Part shown: piece by piece, positions 37,678-48,794 of the stretch
How the letters are laid out: each line of letters opens with the position of its first letter
Numbering within the stretch: the stretch's first letter is position 1
NCBI GenBank assembly: GCA_947039515.1
Contig: CAMQYY010000001.1
Location: 190,902-254,901 of the forward strand
DNA from: an uncultured Ureaplasma sp.
GTDB lineage: Bacteria; Bacillota_I; Bacilli_A; Mycoplasmatales; Mycoplasmoidaceae
Reading direction: 5' to 3'
DNA: 64,000 nucleotides
Notes under the pieces: generated by a model
Databases searched by the model: none
What the model was told of the DNA's origin: nothing
The model's input: the letters and a program-made list of their open reading frames with translations, nothing else
Program-made: the position numbers and the translations under genes

Positions 37678-37701
37678 AACCTGTTTATTTATAAACAGGT
37701 T
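37678..37701. repeat. 24-base perfect inverted repeat between dnaE and the C5 methyltransferase
   Basis: Arms AACCTGTTTAT and ATAAACAGGTT around a central TT. It sits 132 bases beyond the dnaE stop and 54 bases before the methyltransferase GTG, close to TATAAA/TATTAT boxes. It may be an operator or the hairpin ending the dnaE transcript; it lacks a good T-run. Confidence 0.6.
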
Positions 37702-37832
37702 TAAATGTTATCTCAATTAATAATTAATTAAGATTCTTAAATATAAAAATATCAAATTTAAAATAAAAAAATTTTAAAAAATGTACCAATCATTGAATCT
37801 AAAATTAATATTAATAATTATTAAATAAAGTA

Positions 37833-40718
37833 TTAATCTTCTGTTTTAATTTCTCTAATAATATTTTTAAGACTAGCTCCTCTATCACTATTTTTTATTT
37901 CAATTAAATAGGTAGATTTATCTTCTAATTTATTAATTAAACTTGGTTCAAAACAAGATAAATCATGTGTTCCAGAAAGATCACTAACAGTAATAAAAGC
38001 CATTTCTTTACCAAATTTGGTTACTAACTTTTTTATTTTACTAATTTTTACAAGTGCTAAATAATACATAAAATTTTTATGTTCATCACTACTAATAGTG
38101 AACAATTTTTTATTAGTTACTTTTAATTCATCAAAATATTTTTCTAAATTAGATTTCATAAAAGACATTGATAAATATTTTATTTGATATTGTTCTTTTT
38201 CAATAATTGGCATTTTCAAATAATCTTCATTATAAACAATATCAAACAAAGGTAATTTTGTTTTTGTATCAATTATTCCGTATTTATCAATAATCTCTTT
38301 GAAATTAACTAAAAGAAAGTTTTCGTCAACATCAAAATTTTCAAATGCACCTATTCTAATTAGAATTTCAATTGATTTTTGACTTATTTTATTTGAATAA
38401 AGTGATGAAATAGCATCTTCAAAAGAAACGAAAGTATTATTTTCTTTTAATCCTCTAATATCAATTATTTTTTTCGATATTTCATAACCAAATCCCTTAA
38501 TTGAATTAAAACCTAAATAAATAGCACCATTTTTTAATGAATAAGATAAATCTGAATCATTTATTGAAATATTTTTAATTTTAATATTATATGTCTTTGC
38601 ATCATTAATATATTTAATAACTTTAGAATCATCATTATCAATATTAGCTAAAAGAACTGAGAAGAACTCTAATGGATAATGTACTTTTAAATATATTACT
38701 CAATATGAAATAAGAGCATAGGATAACGAATGGGCATGATTAAATCCATAGTTAGCAAAATCAACAATAAAGTTAAAGATTTGATTAGCTTCATTATCAG
38801 TATAATTATTTGCAATTGATGATTTAATAAATTTACTTTTTAAACTATTAACAACACTTTCCTCTTTTTTAGAAATAGCCCTTCTAAAAATATCTGCTTC
38901 TGTATTTGAAAAATTAGCAACTGTCTTAACAAGTTGAATAACTTGTTCTTGATATACACAAAATCCATATGTATATTTAAGAATAGATTCGATTGATTTA
39001 TCAATAAAAAATATTGGTTTTTTATTGTTTCTTACAGCAATAAGATCTTTAATAAATTTCATTGGTCCTGGTCTATATAGAGCAATAACTAGGGAAATTT
39101 CTTCTAAATTATTTGGTTTTAAATTCATTAAAACTTGATTCATTCCTGGTGATTCTAATTGAAAAATACCTTTTGTATTTCCTTTTTTTAATTCATTAAA
39201 AACTTTTTTATCATTAAGATCAAACTTTTTTAAATCAATTTTATTAGTATTTTTTTCATTAATTTTTTCAATAATATCATTAATAATAGTTAAATTTTTT
39301 AACCCAAGAATATCTATTTTAATTAATCCATTATCTTCAAGATAATTCATTGAAAATTGCGACAAAGGAAAATCATCTATTCCTTTAATAATAGGAATAT
39401 AATTATCAATCTTTTTATCAGAAATAATAATACCTGCAGGATGAGTTGAAAATTGTCTCGGTTTATCAACTAATTTCATTGCTAAATCAAAAAGTAGTTT
39501 ATATTCTTGATAGTCTTTAATAAAATTCTTATTTTTTAAAATTAAATCATTAAGTGATTTATCTAATGGAATATTTTTAGATATTCTATCAATTATTGAT
39601 AAATCAATATCTAAAACTCTACCAACATCTCTAATAGCCATTTTTGATTTAATTCTTTGAAAATTAATAATATAAGAACAATTTTCAATTCCATATTTAT
39701 CAAAAATATATTTAATTAATTCACTTCTTTTATTATCAGCTACATCAATATCAATATCGGGAAGATTCTTTCTTTCTAAGTTCAAGAATCTTTCGAAAAA
39801 TAAATTATTAGGAATTGGATCAATTTCAGTTATATTTAATGCAAAAGAAACAAGAGAACTAGCACTTGAACCTCTCCCTGGCCCTAATAAGATATTATTA
39901 TTACTAGCATATTGACAAAAATCATTTACAACAAGAAAATAATCAGCAAATTTAATTGTTTTTATTGTTTCAAGTTCATAATTAATTCTTTTTAAATATT
40001 CTTCTGGAATTAAATTTTTATCTCTTAAATTTAGTTTTTTAATTAATCCTGAGAAAACAATTCTTTTTAAATAAGTATCTGAATCTATATTATCAGGATT
40101 AGGAAATTTAGGAAAATGAATTTCTTTATTTTTTTCAATTATTAAATTAACATTTTCAATAATATGATCAAAATTTTTATCATCAACTTCCTTAATATCT
40201 AGGAAATTAAAATTATCATTATTTTCAACATTTAAATCTAATTCATTAATCTTTTCATTATTTTTAATAGCTCTAATTGTTCTATATAACTGATAGTCTT
40301 CTTGTTTTAAATATTCACTTGTATGAATATTTAAATTTTCTTTTGTATAAAAGTTATTAGATTTAAAATCAATATCTCCAGAAAGTTTAATAATAAAAAA
40401 ATCATTTAAATATTCTTTTAAATCAAAACTTCTATCAAAACTCAACATTGAAGAAATTCTAAATAATTTTAAATAAGAATCATTATTTTTAGCAATTAAA
40501 ATTAAATTACTATTTTCATATTCAATGTTTAAACCAATAATTGGTTTAATATTATTTTTTTGACATTTATCATAAAATTCATTAACACCAAAAAAATTCT
40601 TATCTGTTAAGATAGCGTATTTTAAATTATTGTTAATTGAAAAATTAATAATATCATCAATGCTTAATGTTGATTCTAATAAACTGTAATGAGAAAGAAC
40701 ATTAATACTACTAATCAT
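37833..40718 (-). CDS. dnaE: DNA polymerase III alpha subunit (DnaE type)
   Basis: 961 residues. N-terminal PHP domain (S-H-Y-S-L-L-E, A-I-L-T-D), polymerase palm with G-P-G-R-G-S-S-A-S-S-L-V, L-P-D-I-D-I-D-V-A-D catalytic aspartates, and A-L-Y-R-P-G-P, F-N-H-A-H-S-L-S-Y-A. The C-terminal part includes the helix-hairpin-helix and OB segments. One UGA tryptophan. The PHP motif has lost some metal-binding residues (E-S-T-L where D-G is typical), so proofreading-like activity is doubtful. The start overlaps the small gene upstream by 8 bases. Confidence 0.95.
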
Positions 40719-40950
40719 CTTGACTATTTAATGCAGTAGTTAAAATTTTAAGATCATCTTCATCAGTAATTACATTTGCATCAAGAACAAATTCAATTTC
40801 TTTTTTAGATAAAGTTTTAACTTTATCAGCTCAAATTATATCTTTACTTTCAAAATCAAATTCAATCATTGTTGTAGGATTAATAAGTCCTTTTTCATAT
40901 CCGTCGTGAATTTCATCAACTTCAATTTTTATTGTTTTTTTATCTTCCAT
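40711..40950 (-). CDS. Small acidic protein of unknown function between galE and dnaE
   Basis: 79 residues, rich in Asp and Glu, with one UGA tryptophan, hence easily missed. It begins M-E-D-K-K-T-I-K-I-E-V-D-E and ends L-N-S-Q-D-D. Its stop overlaps the dnaE start by 8 bases and its ATG lies 1 base after the galE stop codon, so all three genes are coupled. No family recognised. Confidence 0.7.
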
Positions 40951-40951
40951 T

Positions 40952-41926
40952 TTATTTGTCCTTTATATTTCTAAATTCATAATCACTAATGATCATTGAA
41001 TCAAGATTAGATGTTGCTTTTCAATTTATTGTTTTTTTAGCTAAATCATTATTTGTTATTAAAATAGAAGGGTCACCTTTTCTTCTATCTTTTATTTCAT
41101 AATTAACTTTTTTATTTAATACTTCTTCGGTCTTATTAATAATTTGCATATTAGAATAACCTGTTTGATTACCTAGGTTTAGAATTGCTTTTTTATTATC
41201 TTCAATACTTAGTCACTCTATAGCATTTAAATGAGCTTGAGCTATATCTTTAACATGGATATAGTCTCTAATGTTAGTTCCATCAAAAGTATCATAATCA
41301 TTACCAAACAAATTAAAAGTTGTTTCTTCAATAATTGATTTATTAATATTAGGAATTAATAAAGTAGGTTTTTTAAGTCTTAATCCATTTTTTTCACTAG
41401 CACCAGCTACATTAAAATATCTAAAGATAACATATTCAATATTATTGATAAAATTTTCTTCACAAATTAATTTTTCACAAGCTAATTTAGAACTTCCGTA
41501 TGGATTAACTGGAATAGTATCATCTGTTTCTTTAATTGGCACTGATTTAACTTCACCATAAACAGCTGCTGTTGATGAGAAAATAATTTTTTTAACATTA
41601 TACTTCTTCATATAGATAAGTAGATTACTTGTACCATATAAATTTGATTCTCAATATTCACTAGGTTTTAGAACTGATTCAGCTACACTTGTTTTAGCAG
41701 CTAAATGAATAACTAAATCAATTTTGTTTTCTTTAAATACTTTATCTAAAGTATTTTTATCAAGAATTGATCCTAAAACAAAATCAATATTACTTGGAAT
41801 TGACTCTTTAAAACCTGTAGAAAGGTCATCTAAAACAATAATTTTATTAACATTTTTATCTTTAATTAATTCTTCAACAACAATAGAACCAATATAACCA
41901 GCTCCGCCGACAACTAATATTTGCAT
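40952..41926 (-). CDS. galE: UDP-glucose 4-epimerase
   Basis: SDR-family epimerase interconverting UDP-glucose and UDP-galactose, 324 residues. NAD-binding G-G-A-G-Y-I-G-S (residues 7-14), S-S-T-A-A-V-Y-G, catalytic Y-G-S-S-K and R-Y-F-N-V-A-G are all present. ATG 41926 is used since GGAG precedes it; an in-frame ATG 10 codons upstream lacks such a site. Product would feed glycolipid synthesis together with the glycosyltransferases near 62-64 kb. Confidence 0.94.
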
Positions 41927-42140
41927 CTTAACTCCATATAAAGTTTTTATAATCATTTTAACATTAAAATAATTATATTATTTATGAAGTAAAATTAATT
42001 TTAAATAACTATATTTTTTATTTGGTTGTTTTGATAAATAAAAATAAATATAGAATATTTAGTAAAAATTATAAAATTAATATTACTAAATGATATGTAT
42101 ATATCCTTAATATATTATAATAATTTAACCAAGGTTTAAT
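41927..42140. other. AT-rich divergent intergenic region
   Basis: 214 bases between galE and the Panacea gene. It contains TATAAT at 42116-42121 region (TATTATAATAATTTAACC) ahead of AAGG and the ATG at 42141. Nothing else is seen. Confidence 0.4.
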
Positions 42141-42611
42141 ATGAAAAAGACAAATTTAATTGATTTTATAAAAAATGTAGCTTTAGAAATAGATATTTTT
42201 AAAAATCAAACTGCTCTAGATGAAAAAACAGAAATTGTTTCAGAGTTAGTTATGCATAAAGTTTTATATTTTATATATGGTGGGTTTTATAAAAATTTTA
42301 AAAAAGAGCTTTGAGAACCTAAATTTGAATCTTGAAAATATGGTCCTGTTGAAATACAATATAGAGATAATATTAATGATGAAAAAGCACTAAATAAAAT
42401 ATTCTTTTTCAATGAAGATGAATATAATAATGAGGAAATTAAATATTTAAAAAAATTAATCATAGGTTTAATAAAAATGGGTGTATATAATCTTGTTGAA
42501 TTTTCACATGAAACAGATCCTTGAATTAATAATTCAAATAAACCAATTGGTTTTAATTCAATAAATAAAATTGAAATTCAAAAATTCTTTTCAAGTAATT
42601 TAATAATTTAA
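42141..42611 (+). CDS. Panacea-domain (SocA/GepA-like) protein, probable antitoxin
   Basis: 156 residues. The Panacea pattern is visible: K-V-L-Y-F-I-Y-G-G (40-48), F-E-S-W-K-Y-G-P-V (62-70), and F-S-H-E-T-D-P-W (121-128) followed by K-P-I-G. Panacea proteins are widespread antitoxins that neutralise many unrelated toxins in two-gene operons (the PanA-PanT concept). The gene is first of a pair, overlapping the next ATG by one base (TAATG). Two UGA tryptophans are in conserved positions, so it is adapted to the host code. Confidence 0.8.
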
Positions 42612-43072
42612 TGATAGATAAACATCAACTTTTTATTAATTTTAATTTTTTAAAGAAGGCTGATTTTGAAGAATTAATTAAAATTGATAACAAATTCATT
42701 AAAAATATTATTATGGAATTTAATACTCTTTCTGCATTAAATAGAAAGGAATTTGAATTAAAAGCTTTTCATAACAGCATAAATTCTTCACTTTTTTATT
42801 TGGGTGTTGAAGAAGAAATTGAACAAAAGGAAAAATATAATAAGAAGAAAATACAAATAGAAGATTTTGTTAAAAATAATTATTTTTTAGAAAATAATCC
42901 AAATGTAAGAATAGACTTTTGTAAAAGAAGAATATCCAATATTACAACGAGTAGATTAATAGCTATTGTTGTTAGATTAAAGCAATCTAATAAAATAAAG
43001 GGATATCTCAATAATGATGAAAATATGATTTATCTATATTTTCCTATTGAGTTCATAAGAACAAAAAAGTAA
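42611..43072 (+). CDS. Unknown protein coupled to Panacea gene, candidate toxin
   Basis: 153 residues, no recognised family, no UGA codon, no membrane segment. It is rich in Lys, Asn and Ile, with a basic centre F-C-K-R-R-I-S and an end segment M-I-Y-L-Y-F-P-I-E-F-I. Its start overlaps the Panacea stop by one base and lacks a ribosome binding site, so its synthesis depends on translation of the first gene, as usual in antitoxin-toxin operons. Toxic activity is inference from position. Confidence 0.6.
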   Translation: MIDKHQLFINFNFLKKADFEELIKIDNKFIKNIIMEFNTLSALNRKEFELKAFHNSINSSLFYLGVEEEIEQKEKYNKKKIQIEDFVKNNYFLENNPNVRIDFCKRRISNITTSRLIAIVVRLKQSNKIKGYLNNDENMIYLYFPIEFIRTKK

Positions 43073-43147
43073 GTAAATATCAAATAGCTTGTTTTTCAAA
43101 AATAATCAAATATATTAACTTTTGGTGACGAATAATAATTACTTAAA

Positions 43148-43774
43148 TTAATTTTCAATAATTTCATCTACTATATTTTCTATATTAATATCTTCATCTT
43201 CATCATCGCTATTCATATTAATTTTATATATTGCATAAAAAATAGATATAGATAGAGAAATTGTTCCAAGTGTAATGAAAATATCAGGTACATTAGCTAC
43301 TGAAGTACCTAGTTGAATATAATCTACAACTGCATCATATTCAGGTTCTGCGCCTTTTGGAAAATCAACTAATCATTTATCAATTAAATTATAAAGCCCT
43401 CCTAAAGAAACAATAATTGTCGATATTGCTATTAAGATATTATTTGTGAATAAAAAGGTAGTAAATAAAACAATGACTGGTAGTATTTTTAAAAAATAAA
43501 CAGCTTCTTGAGGTCAATCATCACCAAAGCTAAAACCCATTCCTGTATTAAATTTAACAATGTTGGGATTATAATTATTTAACCAATAATCTCTTAAAAT
43601 AAAAGTTAATGGGGCTGATATTAATAAAACAAATATTAAAATTAGAAATTTAATAAAAATAAGTTTGTATTCAAATAATTTTAGAAAGTAATCTTTGACT
43701 TTAGTTTTTTTGATATTATTTATTTTTTTTTCAAAAAGAATATTAGATCAAAATAGATTTTTAAAAACTGACAT
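43148..43774 (-). CDS. lspA: Lipoprotein signal peptidase (signal peptidase II)
   Basis: 208 residues with four hydrophobic helices and charged tails at both ends. The two catalytic aspartates are D132 in G-G-L-Y-N-L-I-D-K and D164 in A-N-V-P-D-I-F (family G-G-A-x-G-N-x-x-D-R and F-N-x-A-D). It cleaves prolipoprotein signals such as that of PotD. Many UGA tryptophans hide it under the standard code. The ATG follows TAAAAT by 7 bases with no ribosome binding site, suggesting a leaderless message. Confidence 0.87.
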
Positions 43775-44096
43775 ATAATCTATTTTACTATAATGCATTT
43801 TTTTTAGATGTTGAGTGTTTTAAAAAAGGATAATTATTAAGAAATAATTAATTTATAACATTATGATTAGATACGTCATTTTTAATAAAATTAAATAATT
43901 TATTGAAAATAGTGCATATGTAATAAAAAATTTTATCATCAAAAAATGTATCTATTTGATTTTAGAAAATCTTGATTATTATTAAATGTAACAATCAATA
44001 AATATGGAATAATCTGTTAAAAATTCTAAATTAGATATCAATATAATGATAAAATTAATTTGAATTTATATTGTATTTTATATAAAGAGGCTTAAA
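43775..44096. other. Intergenic region between lspA and the RmuC-like gene
   Basis: 322 AT-rich bases. The lspA leaderless promoter is at its left edge; on the right the RmuC gene has an AAGAGG site at 44085-44090. No gene, tRNA or repeat seen in between. Confidence 0.5.
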
Positions 44097-45719
44097 ATGA
44101 ACATCCCTATTTCAGATATATTAATTATTATATTTTTAATTATAATTATTTTACTAATATTAGGTATTGGTTTTTGATTTTTATTTAAAAATAAAAAAAG
44201 AGAAGGTGATGATTCTGAAGAAAATTCAAACATTAATAATAACGCTGATCTAATAGAGAAAATTAAAAGTAATGATAGTGAAAATAGAAGAATATTTAGT
44301 GAAGATTTAAATAAAAAATCTGATGATATTATAAATAAAATTAATGATGGTTTAGTAGATAAATTTAAAATTAGTGATATTGAAAATCAAATAAAATTTA
44401 GTGAAGATTTAAATAATAAATCTAATCATATTATAAGTAAAATTAATGATAATTTAGTAGATAAATTTAAAATTAGTGACAATCAAAATCAAATAAAATT
44501 TAGTGAAGATTTAAATAATAAATCTAATCATATTATAAATAAAATTAATGATAATTTAGTAGATAAATTTAAAAGTAGTGATAATGAAAATCAAAGAATA
44601 TTCAGTGAAAATTTAAATATTAAATCTAATCAAATTGTAAATAAAATTAATCTTGATTTAGTAGAGAAATTTAAAAGTAGTGATAATCAAAATCAAAGAA
44701 AATTTAGTGATAATTTAAATATTAAATCTGATCAAATTGTAAATAAAATTAATCTTGATTTAGTAGAGAAATTTAAAAGTAGTGATAATCAAAATCAAAG
44801 AAAATTTAGTGAGAATTTAAATATTAAATCTGATGAAATTATAAATAAAATAACTGAAAATCTACAAAATAAAGTTGAAGAACTTTCGAAATTAACTGAA
44901 AAATCTTTTACTCAAATAAACCAAATAACTAATATATTTTTTAATAATAAAGCAAAAGGAACTCTAGGGGAAGCAACATTGGAAAGTATTCTTAGTAATA
45001 ATTTTGGTTCTTATGAAACTCAAAATATTTGAGGTAAGCAAGTTAAGCTACAAAATGATTCTGTTGTTGATTTTGATTTTAAAATAGGAGAGAAAAGAAA
45101 AATTGCAATAGATTCTAAATTCCCAACTAATGATTGAGACAGAGTTCAAGGTAAACAAAAAGAATTGAGTGAATCTACTACTATAACTGATCGAGATAAA
45201 ATAAAAAATGAATTGGTAAAAAATAATACATCATTTTTTAATTCAATAAAAGCAATGGCAGATCAAGTTAATGAAAAATATATTAAAAATAATGAAGAAT
45301 ATGTTTTAGGATTAATATATATTCCGAGTGAAGGTATTTATAATTATTTATTAGAAAATTTTTATGACAAATTAATTAAATATTTTGGAAATAAAAACAA
45401 AATTATTTTTGTTTCTCCAACTAGTTTAAATTACATTATTTTAATAGCTAAAACAATTTATGAACAAGAAAAAATAGCTGCTGATTTACCTAAAATATTA
45501 GATAAATTAAATATTTATCATGAAGATTCTGGAAGATTATTTGATAGATGAAAACAAATACATAAAACATTAAAAAAATTAGAAGAGACTGATATAAATA
45601 AATTTAATATAAGTATTGAAAAGCTAGAAAAAGATTATCAAAAAATTCGAGTAGAAGCTGAGAAAAAATTTGAATTAGTTGGTTCTGATGATGAAGTTAA
45701 AAAGGAAATGAAAATATAA
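44097..45719 (+). CDS. rmuC: RmuC-family protein with six 34-residue tandem repeats
   Basis: 540 residues. Residues 8-30 form one transmembrane helix, followed by a charged linker. Residues 52-255 are six near-identical 34-residue repeats (core L-V-D-K-F-K-x-S-D-N ... F-S-E-x-L-N-x-K-S), predicted helical or coiled-coil. From ~275 the RmuC domain follows: G-T-L-G-E-A-T-L-E-S-I-L, V-D-F-D-F-K-I-G, I-D-S-K-F-P, and Y-I-P-S-E-G; this region carries a PD-(D/E)xK-like nuclease fold. RmuC limits recombination between inverted repeats in E. coli. Repeat number may vary between strains. Confidence 0.87.
44250..44861 (+). repeat. Six tandem 102-base repeats within rmuC
   Basis: Six units of 102 bases in frame (34 codons each). 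Units 2-3 and 5-6 are closest to each other, suggesting recent duplication of blocks. Confidence 0.9.
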
Positions 45720-45856
45720 TAATAGGATTTATATTTTTAACTAATTCTGATTTTAAATCTATTTTATCTTAAATTTAACAACTATCAAAATACAAATAAT
45801 TTATTTAAAATAAATAGAATAACAATAGTGAATATTTAATATAGTAAAATTTATAT

Positions 45857-46450
45857 ATGAAAAAAAATAATTGAAAAAAATTTGAAAAGAAAACATATAG
45901 TACAAGTGAAATTCCACATGTAATAAATATTACAAAACAAAATTATGTTTGTATTGATGCTAAAGGTAATTTTGAAAGTAAAGAATTTACTGATAAAGTA
46001 CAATCTTTATATGCATACTCTTATAAAGCAAAAATACTTCTTTTAAAGAAAGAAGTAATGGCAACTAATTATAGTGATTATGTTGTTTATCCATTAGAAA
46101 GAATTAAAAATTTATCTAAAAAAGATAAATCAGTTTATACAATTATGATTAGACAGCCTGATTTTTTTAATGAGGAATTATTTAGCAAACTAAAAGAAAA
46201 AATGAATTTTGATTATTTAAATGATCTTTACTTTCAAGTTAAAGAAGAACATTTAGTTATTCAAATGTTACATATTGGTTCATTTGATGAAGAAGAAGAA
46301 ACTTTTAATAAAATGAAGGAATCTATTAAAGATAGTAAATACGAAGTAAATACTTTATACGAACAAGAAATATATTTATCTGATTTTAGAAAAACTAAAA
46401 CAGAAAATCTTAAAACTATTCTTAGATGTGAAATAGATATTAAAAGGTAA
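45857..46450 (+). CDS. GyrI-like small-molecule-binding protein
   Basis: 197 residues. The GyrI-like fold is recognised from I-M-I-R-Q-P-D-F-F, then V-I-Q-M-L-H-I-G-S-F-D-E-E and a final E-I-Y-L-S-D-F-R-K-T ... L-K-T-I-L-R, the usual order in stand-alone GyrI-like proteins of Firmicutes. Such proteins bind or hydrolyse small ligands, and some confer resistance to toxins or drugs. The natural ligand is unknown. The message is probably leaderless: TAAAAT ends 6 bases before the ATG. Confidence 0.8.
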
Positions 46451-46608
46451 TTATCTTAAATTTCTTACTATAAATATTAATAAATAATGAAAAAGTTATT
46501 TTTAAAATTCAAAATAAAAATATAAAACATTTATTCGTTTGGATTATAAGGTGATAAGAATAAATGTTATTAATTAAATAATGAGGCGGAAATATAAATT
46601 TTAATAAT

Positions 46609-46974
46609 GTGTTAAAGGAAAGTTTTCTAAAATACTTAGAAACTGGATCGCGAAGTAATGAAAAATTAAAAATATTACATGGTTATATAAACCAAATTAT
46701 GTCTAGTATATTATCTAATGATTTCATTATTCATTCTATAAATACGGCTGAGCCCTCGAAAGAGAAGAGTATTTCTAGTATATATATGGATAAAAAGGTT
46801 GATATAACTATAACAAAAAGAAATCAAGATCAAGAAATTACTAAGTGCGGGATTGCAATAAAATTTGTGATGAGTAATTATTCTCAAAATTCAAATAATT
46901 ATTTTGAATATATAGCGACAAATTTAAATATTGATCCAGAATTTGGGAAAAATATTTTTTATTATTACTTATAG
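46609..46974 (+). pseudogene. Truncated restriction-endonuclease-like protein
   Basis: 121 residues from a GTG start (the ATG one base to the left is out of frame; no good ribosome binding site close by). It reads Y-L-E-T-G-S-R-S-N-E-K-L-K ... L-H-G-Y-I and ends with G-I-A-I-K-F-V-M-S-N-Y-S-Q-N-S-N-N-Y-F, a pattern I associate with the N-terminal half of type II restriction endonucleases. The reading frame stops soon after and no continuation is found in any frame, and no methyltransferase is next to it. It is probably a remnant. Family assignment is tentative. Confidence 0.45.
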
Positions 46975-47088
46975 AGGTATTGAAAAATAATAATATGTAA
47001 ATTAAAATTAGAATAATTAGATTTTAAATTAATTATAATTTAGACAATAATATGGTCTTAAATATAGATTTTTATTAATTTTTTTATT

Positions 47089-47799
47089 TTAATCAGTAAT
47101 TCATTTAAACTTTTTTCTACTTTTATAATCTTTAAAAGAAATATCATCAATATTCATGTTTTCAACTTTCTCTATCATTGATAAAACCTCAGGAATATCA
47201 ATTGTTTTTTTAAAATGTTCATTATTATTAATTAAATTTTTTAGAATGCAAAGTTTTTCTTTTATTAATTTTAATTTTTCTTTTCTTTGAAATGTTGGTT
47301 TATATTTATGAGTTAAGAGCCCTCCTAGATAAGACATAATAATGTAATTAATATTAAATTCAGTTTTTATGGAAAACTTATGAGATATCTTTTTAAATTT
47401 ATTGTTAGTGTTATTATCTTTATTTTCTTTTTTAATATATTTAAAATAATTATTTTGATCTCAAAATTCATCAGTAAAATAATATATTTCATATTTATTT
47501 TTATTTTTAAAAATAGCATCAAAACAATCATTACAAGGTGGTATGGTTACTAAGCAAATTATATTATCATCATTTCTTAATTTTACATCACTATAGCATT
47601 TATATTCTGCATGATTTTCAAAATTTGTTTTTTTACCATTTGCTCTTGAATTAACATTACTTGCTATTAATTCTAAATTTTCATCTAAAAATACAGAACA
47701 AACTGGAAAACCTCTATTATTTGTATTTTTAGTATTAATAAGTTTTTCTGTCATTATTTTTATGGCCTCTTCAAATTTTATTTCTTCATTTTCTTCCAT
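47089..47799 (-). CDS. Zinc-dependent deaminase-like protein (cytidine/deoxycytidylate deaminase fold)
   Basis: 236 residues. The zinc site is complete: H-A-E (63-65) with the catalytic Glu65, and P-C-N-D-C (88-92). The first ~115 residues make a compact deaminase; the rest is a lysine-rich helical extension with no recognised motif. It could act on a free nucleotide, on tRNA or on another small substrate. Its place among restriction and abortive-infection-like genes raises the idea of an antiviral deaminase, which is inference. AGAAGG precedes the ATG. Confidence 0.7.
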
Positions 47800-48069
47800 A
47801 ATACCTTCTTTATTTTTTAATATATCTTTTTAACATATACTAAATATTCCAATAATTTTAGTTCATTATAAAATAATTTTTAAAAATATATAATTAAAAT
47901 ACAAAAAATTAATTTTAGAAAATATGGATAAAAACTGAATGATTTTCTAATTTAAATTAGAAATTATATAAAAATAATTACTCCTAATATAGAAAATATA
48001 AACTTGTTGTATTTGTATATACAACAAGGTCAATTTCAATTTTTCCTAATACAGAAATTTATAAGGTAA

Positions 48070-48213
48070 GTGTTTAAAATAATTAATCAAGCAAAAGCAA
48101 TAAAAGCCGATACTCTTAATAGCTTATGAATATTTGTCACTCCAAATAGTGCAACAACTATTTATGGACTACTGTTAAATTTATTCAATAATTATTCAAA
48201 ATTTTCATTATAA
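48070..48213 (+). CDS. Possible 47-residue peptide or gene fragment
   Basis: A GTG frame preceded by AAGG encodes a short protein with a hydrophobic centre S-L-W-I-F-V-T-P-N-S-A and one UGA tryptophan. It has no recognised family and may be a fragment of a larger lost gene. Confidence 0.25.
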
Positions 48214-48299
48214 ATAAGATAAAACCTTAATCTAATATCTAATAAAATTTATAAAAAATCTTGATAAATTTTTTTATCATTCACTTTGTCTTATTTATA

Positions 48300-48794
48300 A
48301 TTAATCAATTAATTGTATTAAAAAATCTCTTATCAATTTACTTGTAATATGTCATATATTCATTCCAAGAATCCACTTTTTTATTTTCAATTTTATTTTC
48401 TTTTATAAAATATCAATATATTCCCTAATGATTGTAATAATCTCATCAAAATTTTTATCTCTCGAATAATAAAAAAGGTATTGCTATTTTAAATCAGGTT
48501 TTTAAAGCACTCGAATCCATACTATTTGATATTTTATAAACTTTATTTTTATTCTCAATTTCTCTATTTTTATTAAGATAGACTTTACGATTTCTATTTC
48601 TAATTTAAAGGTTCTTTTGGTTAAAATCTCAGCTAAGAATTCAGGTCAAAAACAAGGAGCTATTCTGCATCTACTAGTATTCCATTTTGAAAATAATTTT
48701 AAAAATATGATGAAGATTTTTTTATAATGTATTCTTCATTTTCAATAGATTTTCTTTTAAATATTGCTCAAATTTTATGAATAGAGTTTATCAT
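48300..48794 (-). pseudogene. Eroded gene of unknown family with several frameshifts
   Basis: An ATG at 48794 opens M-I-N-S-I-H-K-I-W-A-I-F-K-R-K but stops near 48697. The next frame continues K-L-F-S-K-W-N-T-S-R ... A-P-C-F-W-P-E-F-L-A-E-I-L, then a third frame gives A-L-K-T-W-F-K-I-A-I-P-F-L-L and a fourth I-I-T-I-I-R-E-Y-I-D-I. UGA is used as Trp in each piece, so this was a native gene that decayed. Confidence 0.45.
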
